A stretch of DNA of 64,000 bases from Myxococcota bacterium (GTDB lineage Bacteria > Myxococcota_A > UBA9160 > UBA4427): contig JANQEL010000279.1 in the NCBI GenBank assembly GCA_028278345.1, positions 21,941 to 85,940 of the forward strand, in the 5' to 3' direction. The notes beneath the pieces are model-generated. The model did not search any database. It had not been told where the DNA came from and saw only the letters and a program-made list of their open reading frames with translations. The position numbers and the translations under genes were made by a program. Below, piece after piece: positions 43,079 through 51,167 of the stretch; positions within the stretch are counted from its first letter, which is position 1, and each line of letters begins with the position of its first letter.

Positions 43079-43921
43079 TCAACCCTTCATGAAGGCTTCG
43101 AAGGCGGCCTCGTACTCCGGATTCCAACGCGAGAGGGCGGGGCGGTTCTCGATCATGTCGTAGGTGTTCCAGAGGATGCGCTTCTCGTCCATCTCGCGGG
43201 TGACGTCGTTGTCCGGGCAGAGGATGTAGAAGTCGCCATTCGCGAGCGAGTCGAAGAGGAAGTCGGCCACCTGCTCGGGGGTCCAGGCACTCGGCGGCTT
43301 CTCCTTCAGGAAGCGCTTGATCATGCCGGTGTAGGTGAAGCCCGGGACCAGCAGGTGCGCGGTGACCCGCCCTTCGGTCTGCTGGAGCAGGGTGTGGGCC
43401 AGGCCTTCCGTCAGGCTCTTGATGCCGCTCTTGCTGACGTTGTAGGCGGTGTCCCCCGGCGGCTGCGTGATGCCCTGCTTCGAGCCGGTGTTGATCACGA
43501 GCCCGGGGCGATCACTCGCCGCCATGTCGGGCACGAAACGCTGCACGCCGTGGATCACGCCGAAGAGGTTCACTCCGAGTACGCGCTGCCAGCCTTCGGG
43601 GTTCGACAACGCGTCGCCACCGCCGCCGGTGCCCGCGTTGTTCATCAAGACCGAGACCGGGCCGAGTTGATCGGCGACGGCATTCGCAAGCGCGTCGACC
43701 GATGCGGCATCGGAGACATCCGTCGGCTGCACGATGACTTCGGCGCCGTTCCCGATCTCCTCGGCCGCCTCCTTCAGGGCGTCCTCTGCGAGATCCGCCA
43801 CGCAGACCTTCAGTCCCATGCCGGCGAGTCGCTTCGCCGTGGCGAGCCCGATGCCGCTCGCGCCGCCGGTGACCACGGCGACGTTGCCCGCCTCGAGTGC
43901 GGGGTGGATGGATGCTGACAT
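43079..43921 (-). CDS. Short-chain dehydrogenase/reductase (SDR)
   Basis: A 280-residue NAD(P)-dependent oxidoreductase. The classical SDR pattern is intact: VVTGGASGIGLATAKRL (cofactor loop), NNAG near residue 95, Ser of the INTGSKQGITQ stretch, and YNVSK (Tyr-x3-Lys, ~165). CVADLAED with an Asp after beta-2 favours NAD(H). The substrate is probably an alcohol or ketone in lipid or terpenoid breakdown, judging by the neighbouring P450 and acyl-CoA dehydrogenase. An open frame upstream (to 44017) is low-complexity; ATG 43921 begins the domain. It is divergent from tetR, and the operator-like site at 44042 lies between them. Confidence 0.88.
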   Translation of the reverse strand: MSASIHPALEAGNVAVVTGGASGIGLATAKRLAGMGLKVCVADLAEDALKEAAEEIGNGAEVIVQPTDVSDAASVDALANAVADQLGPVSVLMNNAGTGGGGDALSNPEGWQRVLGVNLFGVIHGVQRFVPDMAASDRPGLVINTGSKQGITQPPGDTAYNVSKSGIKSLTEGLAHTLLQQTEGRVTAHLLVPGFTYTGMIKRFLKEKPPSAWTPEQVADFLFDSLANGDFYILCPDNDVTREMDEKRILWNTYDMIENRPALSRWNPEYEAAFEAFMKG

Positions 43922-44036
43922 GGGGTTCTCCTTCGCGTGGCTGGGGCGCGGGCCGGCGGGCCGGAAGAGTGGGTGTAGCGCTCTTCGCGGGCGCGCCGCG
44001 CCACTCGGGTCGCCCAACCGGCTGCTTCATCAGGGG

Positions 44037-44066
44037 TTGACAGTGTTATTTTAACGGTGGTAATCC
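44037..44066 (+). promoter_or_regulatory. Candidate tetR promoter with an embedded operator
   Basis: TTGACA at 44037-44042 is a perfect -35 box; a weak -10 (TAATCC, 44061-44066) follows after 18 bases. Between them, 44042-44058 (AGTGTTATTTTAACGGT) is an imperfect inverted repeat: five of seven positions of the arms match around a TTT core. This matches the size of many TetR operators and would let the regulator repress itself and the divergent SDR gene. The AT-richness stands out from the GC-rich surroundings. Confidence 0.5.
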
Positions 44067-44084
44067 TTCACGCAAGGAGAGAGG

Positions 44085-44705
44085 ATGGCCCGACCCCAGC
44101 GAACCGAGGACGACTTCGAGCAGTTCCGCGCCACCGCCGCCGCGACGGCCCTCGAAATGGTCGAGCAGGAGGGGGTGGAGAGCCTGACCCTTCGCCGCCT
44201 CGCGAAGCGTCTCGGCTGCAGCTACACGCGGCCGTACAACTACTACCGCGACAAGGCCCACCTGGTGGATGCCGTGCGCGGCCAGGCCTTCGATCGCCTC
44301 ACCGACTTCGTTCGGTCGATGCCCAGCCAGGTCGAGGGGCCCCTCGGCATCGCGTATCTGCGCTTCGCCTTCGAGAACCCCGAAGCCTTCCGCATCATGT
44401 TCGAGCTGCGACAGGATTATGTGTCGGAGCAGACGCGCGCGGCCCAACAGCGCGCATGGGATGTAATGGCCGAGCCCATCCACCGACTCGTCGAGCAGGG
44501 CCACCTGGAAGGCGATCCCGATCTGATCGCTCACATCGCCTGGTCGACGTTGCACGGCCTCGCCTCGCTCGCTCTCGCCAATCAGCTCTACCTGGGCAAG
44601 TCCCTCGAAGAGATCGCGGAAGGCCTCGCGGCCGTGCTTCGCGGTTTCCTACCGGGCGTCGCCGATCGCTCGCTGCCCTGGCTGGAACAGCTCCCCAACA
44701 ATTGA
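44085..44705 (+). CDS. TetR-family transcriptional regulator (first)
   Basis: A 206-residue repressor-type regulator. The N-terminal helix-turn-helix at ~15-60 reads VEQEGVESLTLRRLAKRLGCSYTRPYNYY, followed by DKAHLVDAVR. The C-terminal region is the variable, helical ligand-binding domain, with FENPEAFRIMFELRQ, common among regulators of lipid or xenobiotic degradation. It heads a plus-strand operon with the P450 (15 bases downstream) and a GST, and is divergent from the SDR-GST operon. ATG 44085 is preceded by AAGGAGAGAGG. Confidence 0.9.
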   Translation: MARPQRTEDDFEQFRATAAATALEMVEQEGVESLTLRRLAKRLGCSYTRPYNYYRDKAHLVDAVRGQAFDRLTDFVRSMPSQVEGPLGIAYLRFAFENPEAFRIMFELRQDYVSEQTRAAQQRAWDVMAEPIHRLVEQGHLEGDPDLIAHIAWSTLHGLASLALANQLYLGKSLEEIAEGLAAVLRGFLPGVADRSLPWLEQLPNN

Positions 44706-44720
44706 AAGGACACGACACGC

Positions 44721-45959
44721 ATGAAACCCGGTGACGTCGATCTATCTGATCCGAACAACGTGACGCGCTTCGATGGGCCCGCCGTCGAGTACCTCGCAAT
44801 GTTGCGCCACGAAGCTCCGGTCTACTTCAACGAACTCAGTGAGGCGGGGAGGTCGGAGTATCCGCCGATGAAGAAAGGCTTCTGGGTGCTGAGCCGCTAC
44901 GAAGACGTGGTGCGGGCTTCGAAGGATCACGCCTTCTTCTCCTCCAGCATCGCAGGCCCCGTCCTCTGGGATATCGACGAGAACCCGGAAGCGCTGGCGA
45001 CGCAGCAGGCGGGCATGATGGGCATGGATCCACCCGACCACTCCCGCTACCGCAAGCTGGTCTCGGCTCCCTTCACGCCGAAGGCGATCGCGAAGCTCGA
45101 GCCGATCATTACCGAGCGCGCCAAGAAGATCGTCGATGCCGTGGCGTCGAAGGGTGGCTGCGAGTTCGTGATGGAGCTCGGTTGGGATCTCCCGATGCTC
45201 ATGATGTGTGACTTCCTCGGCGTGCCCCAGGAAGATCGCCACAAGATGTTCGGCTGGTCGACCACCGCCTCGACGCCCGAGGGCAACACCGAGGAGAAGC
45301 AACAGGCGGCCACGGGTGCGTTGGTCAACTACGCGCTCGAACTCGCGCAGCGCAAGCGCGAGGAGCCCGACGACAGCCTCGTGAGCCGCTACGCGAACGG
45401 CGAGGTGGAAGGCGCACAGCTCAACGACCTCGAAATCGGCATTTTCTTCACGACGCTCTCGATCGCCTCGCACGAAACCACGCGGAACACCTCGAACCAC
45501 CTCATCCGCCTGTTGTCCGAGCATCCCGAGCAGAAGGAGATCCTGCTCGCCGATCTCGACAATCTGCTCCCCAACGCGATCGAGGAGACGTTGCGGCACT
45601 CGCCGCCGGTCATGCAGTTCCGCCGCACCATGGCCCAGGATCTCGAACTTCGCGGCCAACCGCTTCGCAAGGGCGACAAGGTGTACCTCTCCTACACCTC
45701 GGCGAACCGCGACGAAGACGTCTTCGAAGATCCCGACCGCTTCGACATCACGCGACCGAACGCCCGCGAACACCTCGCCTTCGGCAGCGGCAACCACTTC
45801 TGCCTGGGTGCGGGGCTCGCGCGCATGCAGTTGCGCGTGCTCTTTACCGAGATCCTGACTCGCCTTCCGGACATCCGCGTGGCCGGTCCGCCCAAGCGCC
45901 TGGGCAGCCTGTGGTTCAACGCGATCCAGAAGATGGATGTCGTCTACACCCCCAACTGA
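44721..45959 (+). CDS. Cytochrome P450, CYP125/CYP142-like
   Basis: A 412-residue soluble haem monooxygenase. The haem loop is FGSGNHFCLGAGLAR with the Cys ligand near residue 361; the ExxR motif is in EETLRHSPP (~290). The I-helix reads SIASHETTRNTSNH, where the acid/alcohol pair Glu-Thr is kept but the position commonly Asn or Asp is His. Overall wording (GFWVLSRYEDVV, MDPPDHSRYRKLVSAPFTP, HETTRN) resembles actinobacterial sterol-side-chain or terpenoid hydroxylases of the CYP125/142 group. Ferredoxin and reductase genes are not adjacent. GAAAGGA precedes ATG 44721. Confidence 0.88.
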   Translation: MKPGDVDLSDPNNVTRFDGPAVEYLAMLRHEAPVYFNELSEAGRSEYPPMKKGFWVLSRYEDVVRASKDHAFFSSSIAGPVLWDIDENPEALATQQAGMMGMDPPDHSRYRKLVSAPFTPKAIAKLEPIITERAKKIVDAVASKGGCEFVMELGWDLPMLMMCDFLGVPQEDRHKMFGWSTTASTPEGNTEEKQQAATGALVNYALELAQRKREEPDDSLVSRYANGEVEGAQLNDLEIGIFFTTLSIASHETTRNTSNHLIRLLSEHPEQKEILLADLDNLLPNAIEETLRHSPPVMQFRRTMAQDLELRGQPLRKGDKVYLSYTSANRDEDVFEDPDRFDITRPNAREHLAFGSGNHFCLGAGLARMQLRVLFTEILTRLPDIRVAGPPKRLGSLWFNAIQKMDVVYTPN

Positions 45960-45989
45960 TCGCTGCGCAAGTGAGCCGAAAGGAACCCC

Positions 45990-46676
45990 ATGATTTTCCT
46001 CTATCAGTTCGCGACCTCTCCGCTCTGCGAGAAGGTGCGGCGCATCCTGAACTACAAGCAACTCGAGTTCGAAATCCACGAGGTGCCACGCGCCAAGGTG
46101 GCCGACTATGCCGACGTGAGTCCGACGGGAAAGTTCCCCGCGATTCGCGACGGTGAGAAGGCGGTCTGGGATTCGACGGATATCGCGCACCACCTCGAGG
46201 CCGTGGCGCCGGAGCGTCCGTTGATCCCGAGCGACCCGCGCGATGCGGCGATGGTCCACGTGATCGAGGATTGGGCCGACGAGAGCCTCTACTTCTATGA
46301 GATCACGATGCGCGTGGCCTGGGAGCACAACGCCCCTCGCGTCGCGGAGGAGTTCGCGGCGACGATGCCGGGGGCCACGGCTGAGGCGGTGCTGCCATTG
46401 GTGACGAAGGCCGCGCAGGAGCTGACCTCGGCACAGGGGCTGGGGCGGAAGCCGCAGGACCAGGTGGTGAGGGACGTGGAGCGCCACATCGCGGCGCTCG
46501 AAGGCCTGCTCGGAGACGGCGATTGGCTGGTCGGCGACTCGATCACCCTGGCCGACATCGCCGTCGCGGTCGAGGTGAACGCCCTCGAGTACGCCCAGGA
46601 GGGCGCAGAGCGCCTCCAGGCCAGCCCCGCGATCGCGGCCTGGCGCAAGCGGGTGGCCGAGGTGGCCCCGGACTGA
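45990..46676 (+). CDS. Glutathione S-transferase-family protein
   Basis: A 228-residue protein. The thioredoxin-like N-terminal domain starts FLYQFATSPLCEKVRRIL, with Ser-Pro-Leu-Cys at the active site, then SPTGKFPAI (cis-Pro glutathione-binding loop) and WDSTDIAHHLE. The helical C-terminal domain carries LVGDSITLADIAVAVEV, a typical GST cap. It differs clearly from the GST at 42304. It follows the P450 gene by 30 bases with AAAGGA before ATG 45990 and is probably the last gene of the tetR-P450 operon, perhaps handling reactive products. Confidence 0.87.
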   Translation: MIFLYQFATSPLCEKVRRILNYKQLEFEIHEVPRAKVADYADVSPTGKFPAIRDGEKAVWDSTDIAHHLEAVAPERPLIPSDPRDAAMVHVIEDWADESLYFYEITMRVAWEHNAPRVAEEFAATMPGATAEAVLPLVTKAAQELTSAQGLGRKPQDQVVRDVERHIAALEGLLGDGDWLVGDSITLADIAVAVEVNALEYAQEGAERLQASPAIAAWRKRVAEVAPD

Positions 46677-46716
46677 GATTTCTTCGCGGCTGTGGTCATT
46701 TGTCTCGCGTGGGTTA

Positions 46717-46744
46717 TTGATTAACTCATATGAGTTACTATTCT
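46717..46744 (+). promoter_or_regulatory. Candidate promoter overlapping a perfect 16-base palindromic operator
   Basis: TAACTCATATGAGTTA at 46722-46737 is a perfect palindrome. It lies 30 bases before the second tetR start and between a -35-like TTGATT (46717-46722) and a -10-like TATTCT (46739-46744), 16 bases apart. Perfect dyads of this size in this place are the usual operators of self-regulating TetR proteins. The tetR and acyl-CoA dehydrogenase genes are the likely targets. Confidence 0.65.
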
Positions 46745-46767
46745 GACTCCGACCCTGGAGTCCCCCG

Positions 46768-47442
46768 ATGGCCGCACGAAAACGAAACGGTTCCGGCACG
46801 AACGGCGAGCGAGGCGCCGACGCGCGCACGAAGCTGATCGACGCCGCCCGCGACCTCTTCGCCGAGCGCGGGATCGAAGGTGTTTCGCTTCGCGAGGTCA
46901 CGCGCGCCGCCGGGCAGGGCAATACCCGCGCGCTGCAGTACCACTTCGGCGATCGCGCCGGGCTGCTCGACGCCGTGCTCGCGCCGCACCAGGAGCGAGT
47001 GGACGCGCGCCGCGCGATGCTGCTCGAAGAGATCGAGAGCCGCCGCGAGGTATCGCGCCGCGATCTCGCCGTCGCCCTGGTTCGCCCATCGGCCGCGATG
47101 CTGACCGAGGAGGGCGGCCCCGCCTATCTCCGCATCGCCGCCGAGCTGTGTCAGGACCCGCGTCGCTACCGCGGTGTCATGGCCCTCGACCACCTCGGGC
47201 TTCGCCGCTGGAAGGAGCTCGGTGAGGAACACATGCCGCAGGCCGTGTCGCCCCTGCACCGGCGCTTCGCCGCCGCCCAGCTCTGCTTCAGCGAACTGGG
47301 TCGCCGCGCTTCCACGCGTCGTCGCAGCGACCACCGCCTCTTCGTGAGCGATCTGATCGATCTCACCACCGCGATCCTCGACGCGCCCGTTTCGGAAGAA
47401 ACGGCGCGCCTGCTCGACGAACGCGATGGTTCATCCAACTGA
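46768..47442 (+). CDS. TetR-family transcriptional regulator (second)
   Basis: A 224-residue regulator. The helix-turn-helix spans ~15-65: KLIDAARDLFAERGIEGVSLREVTRAAGQGNTRALQYHF, cut by the usual turn, then GDRAGLLDAVL. The C-terminal domain has AELCQDPRRYRGVMALDHLG. It is unlike the first TetR in the ligand-binding part, so the two probably sense different compounds. The palindrome at 46722-46737 lies in its promoter. The acyl-CoA dehydrogenase gene starts 37 bases after its stop. Confidence 0.9.
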   Translation: MAARKRNGSGTNGERGADARTKLIDAARDLFAERGIEGVSLREVTRAAGQGNTRALQYHFGDRAGLLDAVLAPHQERVDARRAMLLEEIESRREVSRRDLAVALVRPSAAMLTEEGGPAYLRIAAELCQDPRRYRGVMALDHLGLRRWKELGEEHMPQAVSPLHRRFAAAQLCFSELGRRASTRRRSDHRLFVSDLIDLTTAILDAPVSEETARLLDERDGSSN

Positions 47443-47479
47443 ACACACAAGAACCACAGCGCAAGAAAGGAAACCCACC

Positions 47480-48730
47480 ATGGCGATGAACGTACAAGCG
47501 ATCCCCGGTCTCCCCGACCGAGTCAACCAGATCCGCCTGCTCACGGCGAAGATCGTGAACGACGAGATCCTCCCCAACGAAACCAAGCTCTGGCGCACGC
47601 GCCACGGCCAGGATGTGAGCGATGACGAGAAGGCCGAATCACGCGCCATCCGCCACGACATCCAGACGAAGGTGAAGCAGGCAGGCCTCTGGGCTCCGCA
47701 TCTGCCCGAGGAGTACGGCGGCAGCGGTCTCAGCATCCTCGAGCACGCCATGATGAACGAGATCCTCGCCTACGTGATGGGCGGGGCCGCGCTCTTCGGC
47801 GTGGTGGCGCCGAACTCCGGCAACCAGAAGATCCTGCTCAAGTACGGCACCGAAGAACAGAAGCAGAAGTGGTTGATCCCGCTCACCGAAGGCAAGATGC
47901 AATCGGGCTTCTCGATGACCGAGCCCGACAACGCGGGCAGTGATCCCCGCTCGATCAAGACGACGGCTCGACGCGAAGGCGACGAGTGGGTGATCAACGG
48001 TCACAAGTGGTTCACCTCGAACGGCCTCAAGAGCGATTTCTTCATCGTGATGTGCCGCACCGACGATCCCGATGGGCCGGCGGAGCGCAATGGCAAGATG
48101 ACCCAGATCATCGTGCCGAGTGACACGCCCGGCGTGAACATCGTCCGTGGCATCGAGGTCTGGGGTCGCCACAGCGATCACGTCGAGATCATCTACGACA
48201 ACGTGCGCGTGCCCGCGACGAACCAGCTCGGCAACACGGGCAGCGGCCACCAGGCGGCGCAGGATCGCCTCGGCCCCGGCCGCGTCTATCACTGCATGAA
48301 CTCGGTCGGTCAGATGTGGCGGGCCTTCGACCTGATGGTCGAGCGCCTGGCCACGCGCGAGGTGCACGGGGGGCTCTTGCAGGAGAAGCAGTTCATGCAG
48401 GGCTTCATCGCCGACTCGTACATCGACATCCAGACCGCGCGAGATCTCACCATCCGCTGTGCGAAGCAGATGGAACTCGGCGTCGATCCACGCACCGACA
48501 TCTCCGCCGCGAAGATCTTCGTGCCCGCCGCCTACGAGCGGGTGGTCGATCGCGCGATCCAGGTGTGGGGTGCGGCGGGCGTCACGGGCGATCTACCGCT
48601 CGCCGCGATGTACACCGGTGCGCGCACGCTTCGTCTGGCCGACGGCCCCGACGAAGTGCACAAGATCCTGATCGCGAAGAACGTGCTCAAGCGTTACCAC
48701 GCGGGCGAGCACTGGGACTTCGGTAACTAG
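47480..48730 (+). CDS. Acyl-CoA dehydrogenase (ACAD10/11-like)
   Basis: A 416-residue FAD enzyme that introduces a 2,3-double bond into acyl-CoA. Family features: GSGLSILEHAMMNEILAY, FSMTEPDNAGSDP, the FAD-binding VINGHKWFTSNG, and near the end IQVWGAAGVTGDLPL with LADGPDEVH. The Glu position used as base in medium-chain enzymes reads Tyr-Thr-Gly here, so the base may sit elsewhere, as in long-chain and ACAD10/11-type enzymes. Substrate could be a branched or hydroxylated acyl chain, given the P450 nearby. GAAAGGA precedes ATG 47480. Its stop shares CTAG with the convergent gene. Confidence 0.9.
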   Translation: MAMNVQAIPGLPDRVNQIRLLTAKIVNDEILPNETKLWRTRHGQDVSDDEKAESRAIRHDIQTKVKQAGLWAPHLPEEYGGSGLSILEHAMMNEILAYVMGGAALFGVVAPNSGNQKILLKYGTEEQKQKWLIPLTEGKMQSGFSMTEPDNAGSDPRSIKTTARREGDEWVINGHKWFTSNGLKSDFFIVMCRTDDPDGPAERNGKMTQIIVPSDTPGVNIVRGIEVWGRHSDHVEIIYDNVRVPATNQLGNTGSGHQAAQDRLGPGRVYHCMNSVGQMWRAFDLMVERLATREVHGGLLQEKQFMQGFIADSYIDIQTARDLTIRCAKQMELGVDPRTDISAAKIFVPAAYERVVDRAIQVWGAAGVTGDLPLAAMYTGARTLRLADGPDEVHKILIAKNVLKRYHAGEHWDFGN

Positions 48731-50856
48731 CGCTGCGACCGCTCGACCCCGCGCAATCGCGCGGGGTCGATGCGGTAGAGCTGGAGATCGCCGGCCGCTG
48801 CGACTGGCGGCTCGAAGACCCCGAGGCGCGATAGAGGCAGCTTGCACATCGGGTTGCGCGGCCCTCGATCGGCCTCGACACCGACCGGGCGTTTCCACAG
48901 GAACCACTCGACGCCGTTTCGTTCGAGGAAGTCGGCGCGATCCTCATCGCGCCCGTCGCAGAACCGCGCGACGTCGCGCCAGTTGTAGAAGACGCTCGAA
49001 CCGAGGCGCGCGTTGAACACGAGGCGTCGCTCGCTCCAGGGGAGCACGCTCGCGGTCGCGCCCCGGGGAACGATCCAACGCTCCTCGCCGATGCCCCACG
49101 CCGCCGCGGGAACCAGCACGCCCTGTTCGGCGGCCACGTGGGCCTCGATCTCGCGCAGGTCGGCGATGTCCTGCTTAGCGACGGGCGCCCAGAAACCGCG
49201 CTCGGGGTCGACGGTTTCGGTCGCGCCGTGGAGCAGGAAGGGCAGGGCGCACACGACCCCCGTCGCGGCGAGCACGATGCGGCGGTCGAGCCAGGCGGGA
49301 TCCCGCAGCTCGCGCGCGAGCACATCCAACGCGCCCAGCATCAACATGGCCGCCAGCGGGAGCGCCGTGTGCCGGGAAGCGACGTCGCTGTAGTCGCGCA
49401 ACAGCACGAAGGCGTGGTCGCGTCCGACGGCGAGGCCTTCGGAGAAGTGGAAGAAGGCGTGTTGCCCGAACGCTCCGATCACACAGCCCACGCCGAGCGC
49501 GACCAGCAACGAAGAACCGTCTCCCTTGCGGCGACGCAAGATCACCGCGACCAGCGCCGCCGCCACGAGGATGCGCAGGGCGATGCGTCCCGCCGGGTTG
49601 GATGGAGCGTGCCGGAAGGGGAATTGCCACCCGGAGGTGAGCGTGTCGCGCAGCCCGTTCGAGAGGGAGGTCGCGAAGAGTCGGGCGTAGTCTCCGCCCG
49701 AATCGTAGAGCCGGGCGCCGGGGCTCTCCTCGACCAGTTCGTCCTGCGAGAGCATCCCGAGTTCGGCCGCCCGCTCGGGGGAGATCGCGCCGAACCATTC
49801 GACGTAGCCCGGTGCCAGCCTCGATGACCACTGCGCCACGATCCAGGGATCCTGCAGCGACACCAGCAGGGCCAGCCCACACGAACCCGCGAGCAGGCCA
49901 GCCTTCAGCTGCGCGCGCGATGAGCGATCGAGCCATAGGGTCACCGCCAGCAGGGGAACCACGAAGACGAAGAACTGCACGGCGACGATCGCGTTCAGGG
50001 ACAACAGCAGCGCCGCGACCGCGGGGATGCTCGCCAACCCGATGGCGCCGAGCCGCGCGTCCTCGAGCTGTCGTCCCGCGAAGACCGCCATCCACGGGAA
50101 GAGCATCGCGGCCGCGGACGCGTAGCGCGGGGTGCCGCTCAGATCGTGCTCGGGAAACACCATGCGCGTGATCGCGAAGGCGTAGACGGCGAGGGCCGCC
50201 CCGAGGAGAAGCGCCGTTCCCGAGCGCCGCTCTTTCGCGCACGCAAGCTCCGCGAAGGCGACGCACGGCAGCCACGCCTGCAGGAAGGGCATGAGCTTCA
50301 CCCACGGCCCGACCTCCCCCACTCCGCCTCCGACCCCCGCGGCGGCCCAGAGCGCGGTCAGCAGATGGAACCCGTGTGGATAGAGGGTCAGGATGTCGGT
50401 CCCGCGCTCGACCAGCGGAACGCGGTGGCTCGAGAGCAGCTGCCGCGTCCAGTAGATGTGCTGATGGGTGTCGAGGCCGAGAGCGCCGACGTGCGAGCCG
50501 GCGGACGAGTAGACGAGTGCGACCTGGATCACCGAGAGCAGGCCCAGCAGGCCGATGATCCAGCTGGGGCTCGATGCCGCCTCGCGAACCTTCGCGAGAC
50601 GTTCCTGATTCGACCAGAGCGCGGCTGCGAGTCCGAGGAACAACCAAGCCCCGATGGGAGGCGAAACACCGAGCACCCGCTCGAGGCCGGCACCGACGGG
50701 AAGCAGCAGGACTGCGCCCGCCCAGGCGATCATCTGCCCCAGGTAGATCGACGTGAACGGCGTCGACCACGCCGACACCGGCGATCGCCGCCACAGCGCG
50801 CTGCCCAGCAGCGCGAAGACGGTGCAGGCGATGACGACCGACGCGGCGAATTGCAA
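48727..50856 (-). CDS. Large multi-spanning membrane protein, possibly glycosyltransferase-like
   Basis: A 709-residue protein with about twelve hydrophobic segments and a soluble C-terminal ~170 residues. The first large loop reads GLDTHQHIYWTRQLLSSHRVP, with Asp-Thr-His, a position where C-type glycosyltransferases have catalytic acids, and ILTLYPHGFHLLTAL follows. The C-terminal part (RWIVPRGATASVLPW, NGVEWFLWKRP) resembles the periplasmic end of such enzymes. No named family is assigned with confidence. The TTG at 50856, after ACGGAG, is the start. Its stop overlaps that of the acyl-CoA dehydrogenase by four bases. Confidence 0.6.
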   Translation of the reverse strand: MQFAASVVIACTVFALLGSALWRRSPVSAWSTPFTSIYLGQMIAWAGAVLLLPVGAGLERVLGVSPPIGAWLFLGLAAALWSNQERLAKVREAASSPSWIIGLLGLLSVIQVALVYSSAGSHVGALGLDTHQHIYWTRQLLSSHRVPLVERGTDILTLYPHGFHLLTALWAAAGVGGGVGEVGPWVKLMPFLQAWLPCVAFAELACAKERRSGTALLLGAALAVYAFAITRMVFPEHDLSGTPRYASAAAMLFPWMAVFAGRQLEDARLGAIGLASIPAVAALLLSLNAIVAVQFFVFVVPLLAVTLWLDRSSRAQLKAGLLAGSCGLALLVSLQDPWIVAQWSSRLAPGYVEWFGAISPERAAELGMLSQDELVEESPGARLYDSGGDYARLFATSLSNGLRDTLTSGWQFPFRHAPSNPAGRIALRILVAAALVAVILRRRKGDGSSLLVALGVGCVIGAFGQHAFFHFSEGLAVGRDHAFVLLRDYSDVASRHTALPLAAMLMLGALDVLARELRDPAWLDRRIVLAATGVVCALPFLLHGATETVDPERGFWAPVAKQDIADLREIEAHVAAEQGVLVPAAAWGIGEERWIVPRGATASVLPWSERRLVFNARLGSSVFYNWRDVARFCDGRDEDRADFLERNGVEWFLWKRPVGVEADRGPRNPMCKLPLSRLGVFEPPVAAAGDLQLYRIDPARLRGVERSQR

Positions 50857-51167
50857 CGATCCAGCTCCGTGGGAATCGCTACACGGGATGTGCGCGAAAT
50901 ATGCGGCAGGCTGAGCGCCTGGATCTGCACCGTGAAACTGGCATCGTCGCCAGGGTTGCGCGCCTGATCGACTACACTGCCGTGGGCCTGCGCGTCATCT
51001 GCCAAGCCCGCGCCGCTCGCCATCGCATCCGCGATCGGGGAGCGGAACCGGCCGCATTCGCGCGCCTCGAGGAGGCCCGCCCGGCTTGTGGAGTCGAGCC
51101 CGAATCTACTAGGCTAAGCGGGTTTTCACTAACGATTTCGCAAGAATCCAGCGGTCAAGGATCGATC
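50857..51167. other. Divergent intergenic region
   Basis: These 311 bases separate the minus-strand membrane-protein gene from the plus-strand FG-GAP lipoprotein gene. The last ~60 bases before the latter are AT-richer and end in CAAGGA, its ribosome binding site. An open frame covers much of the gap but has no family features. I see no structured RNA or clear promoter boxes. Confidence 0.45.
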
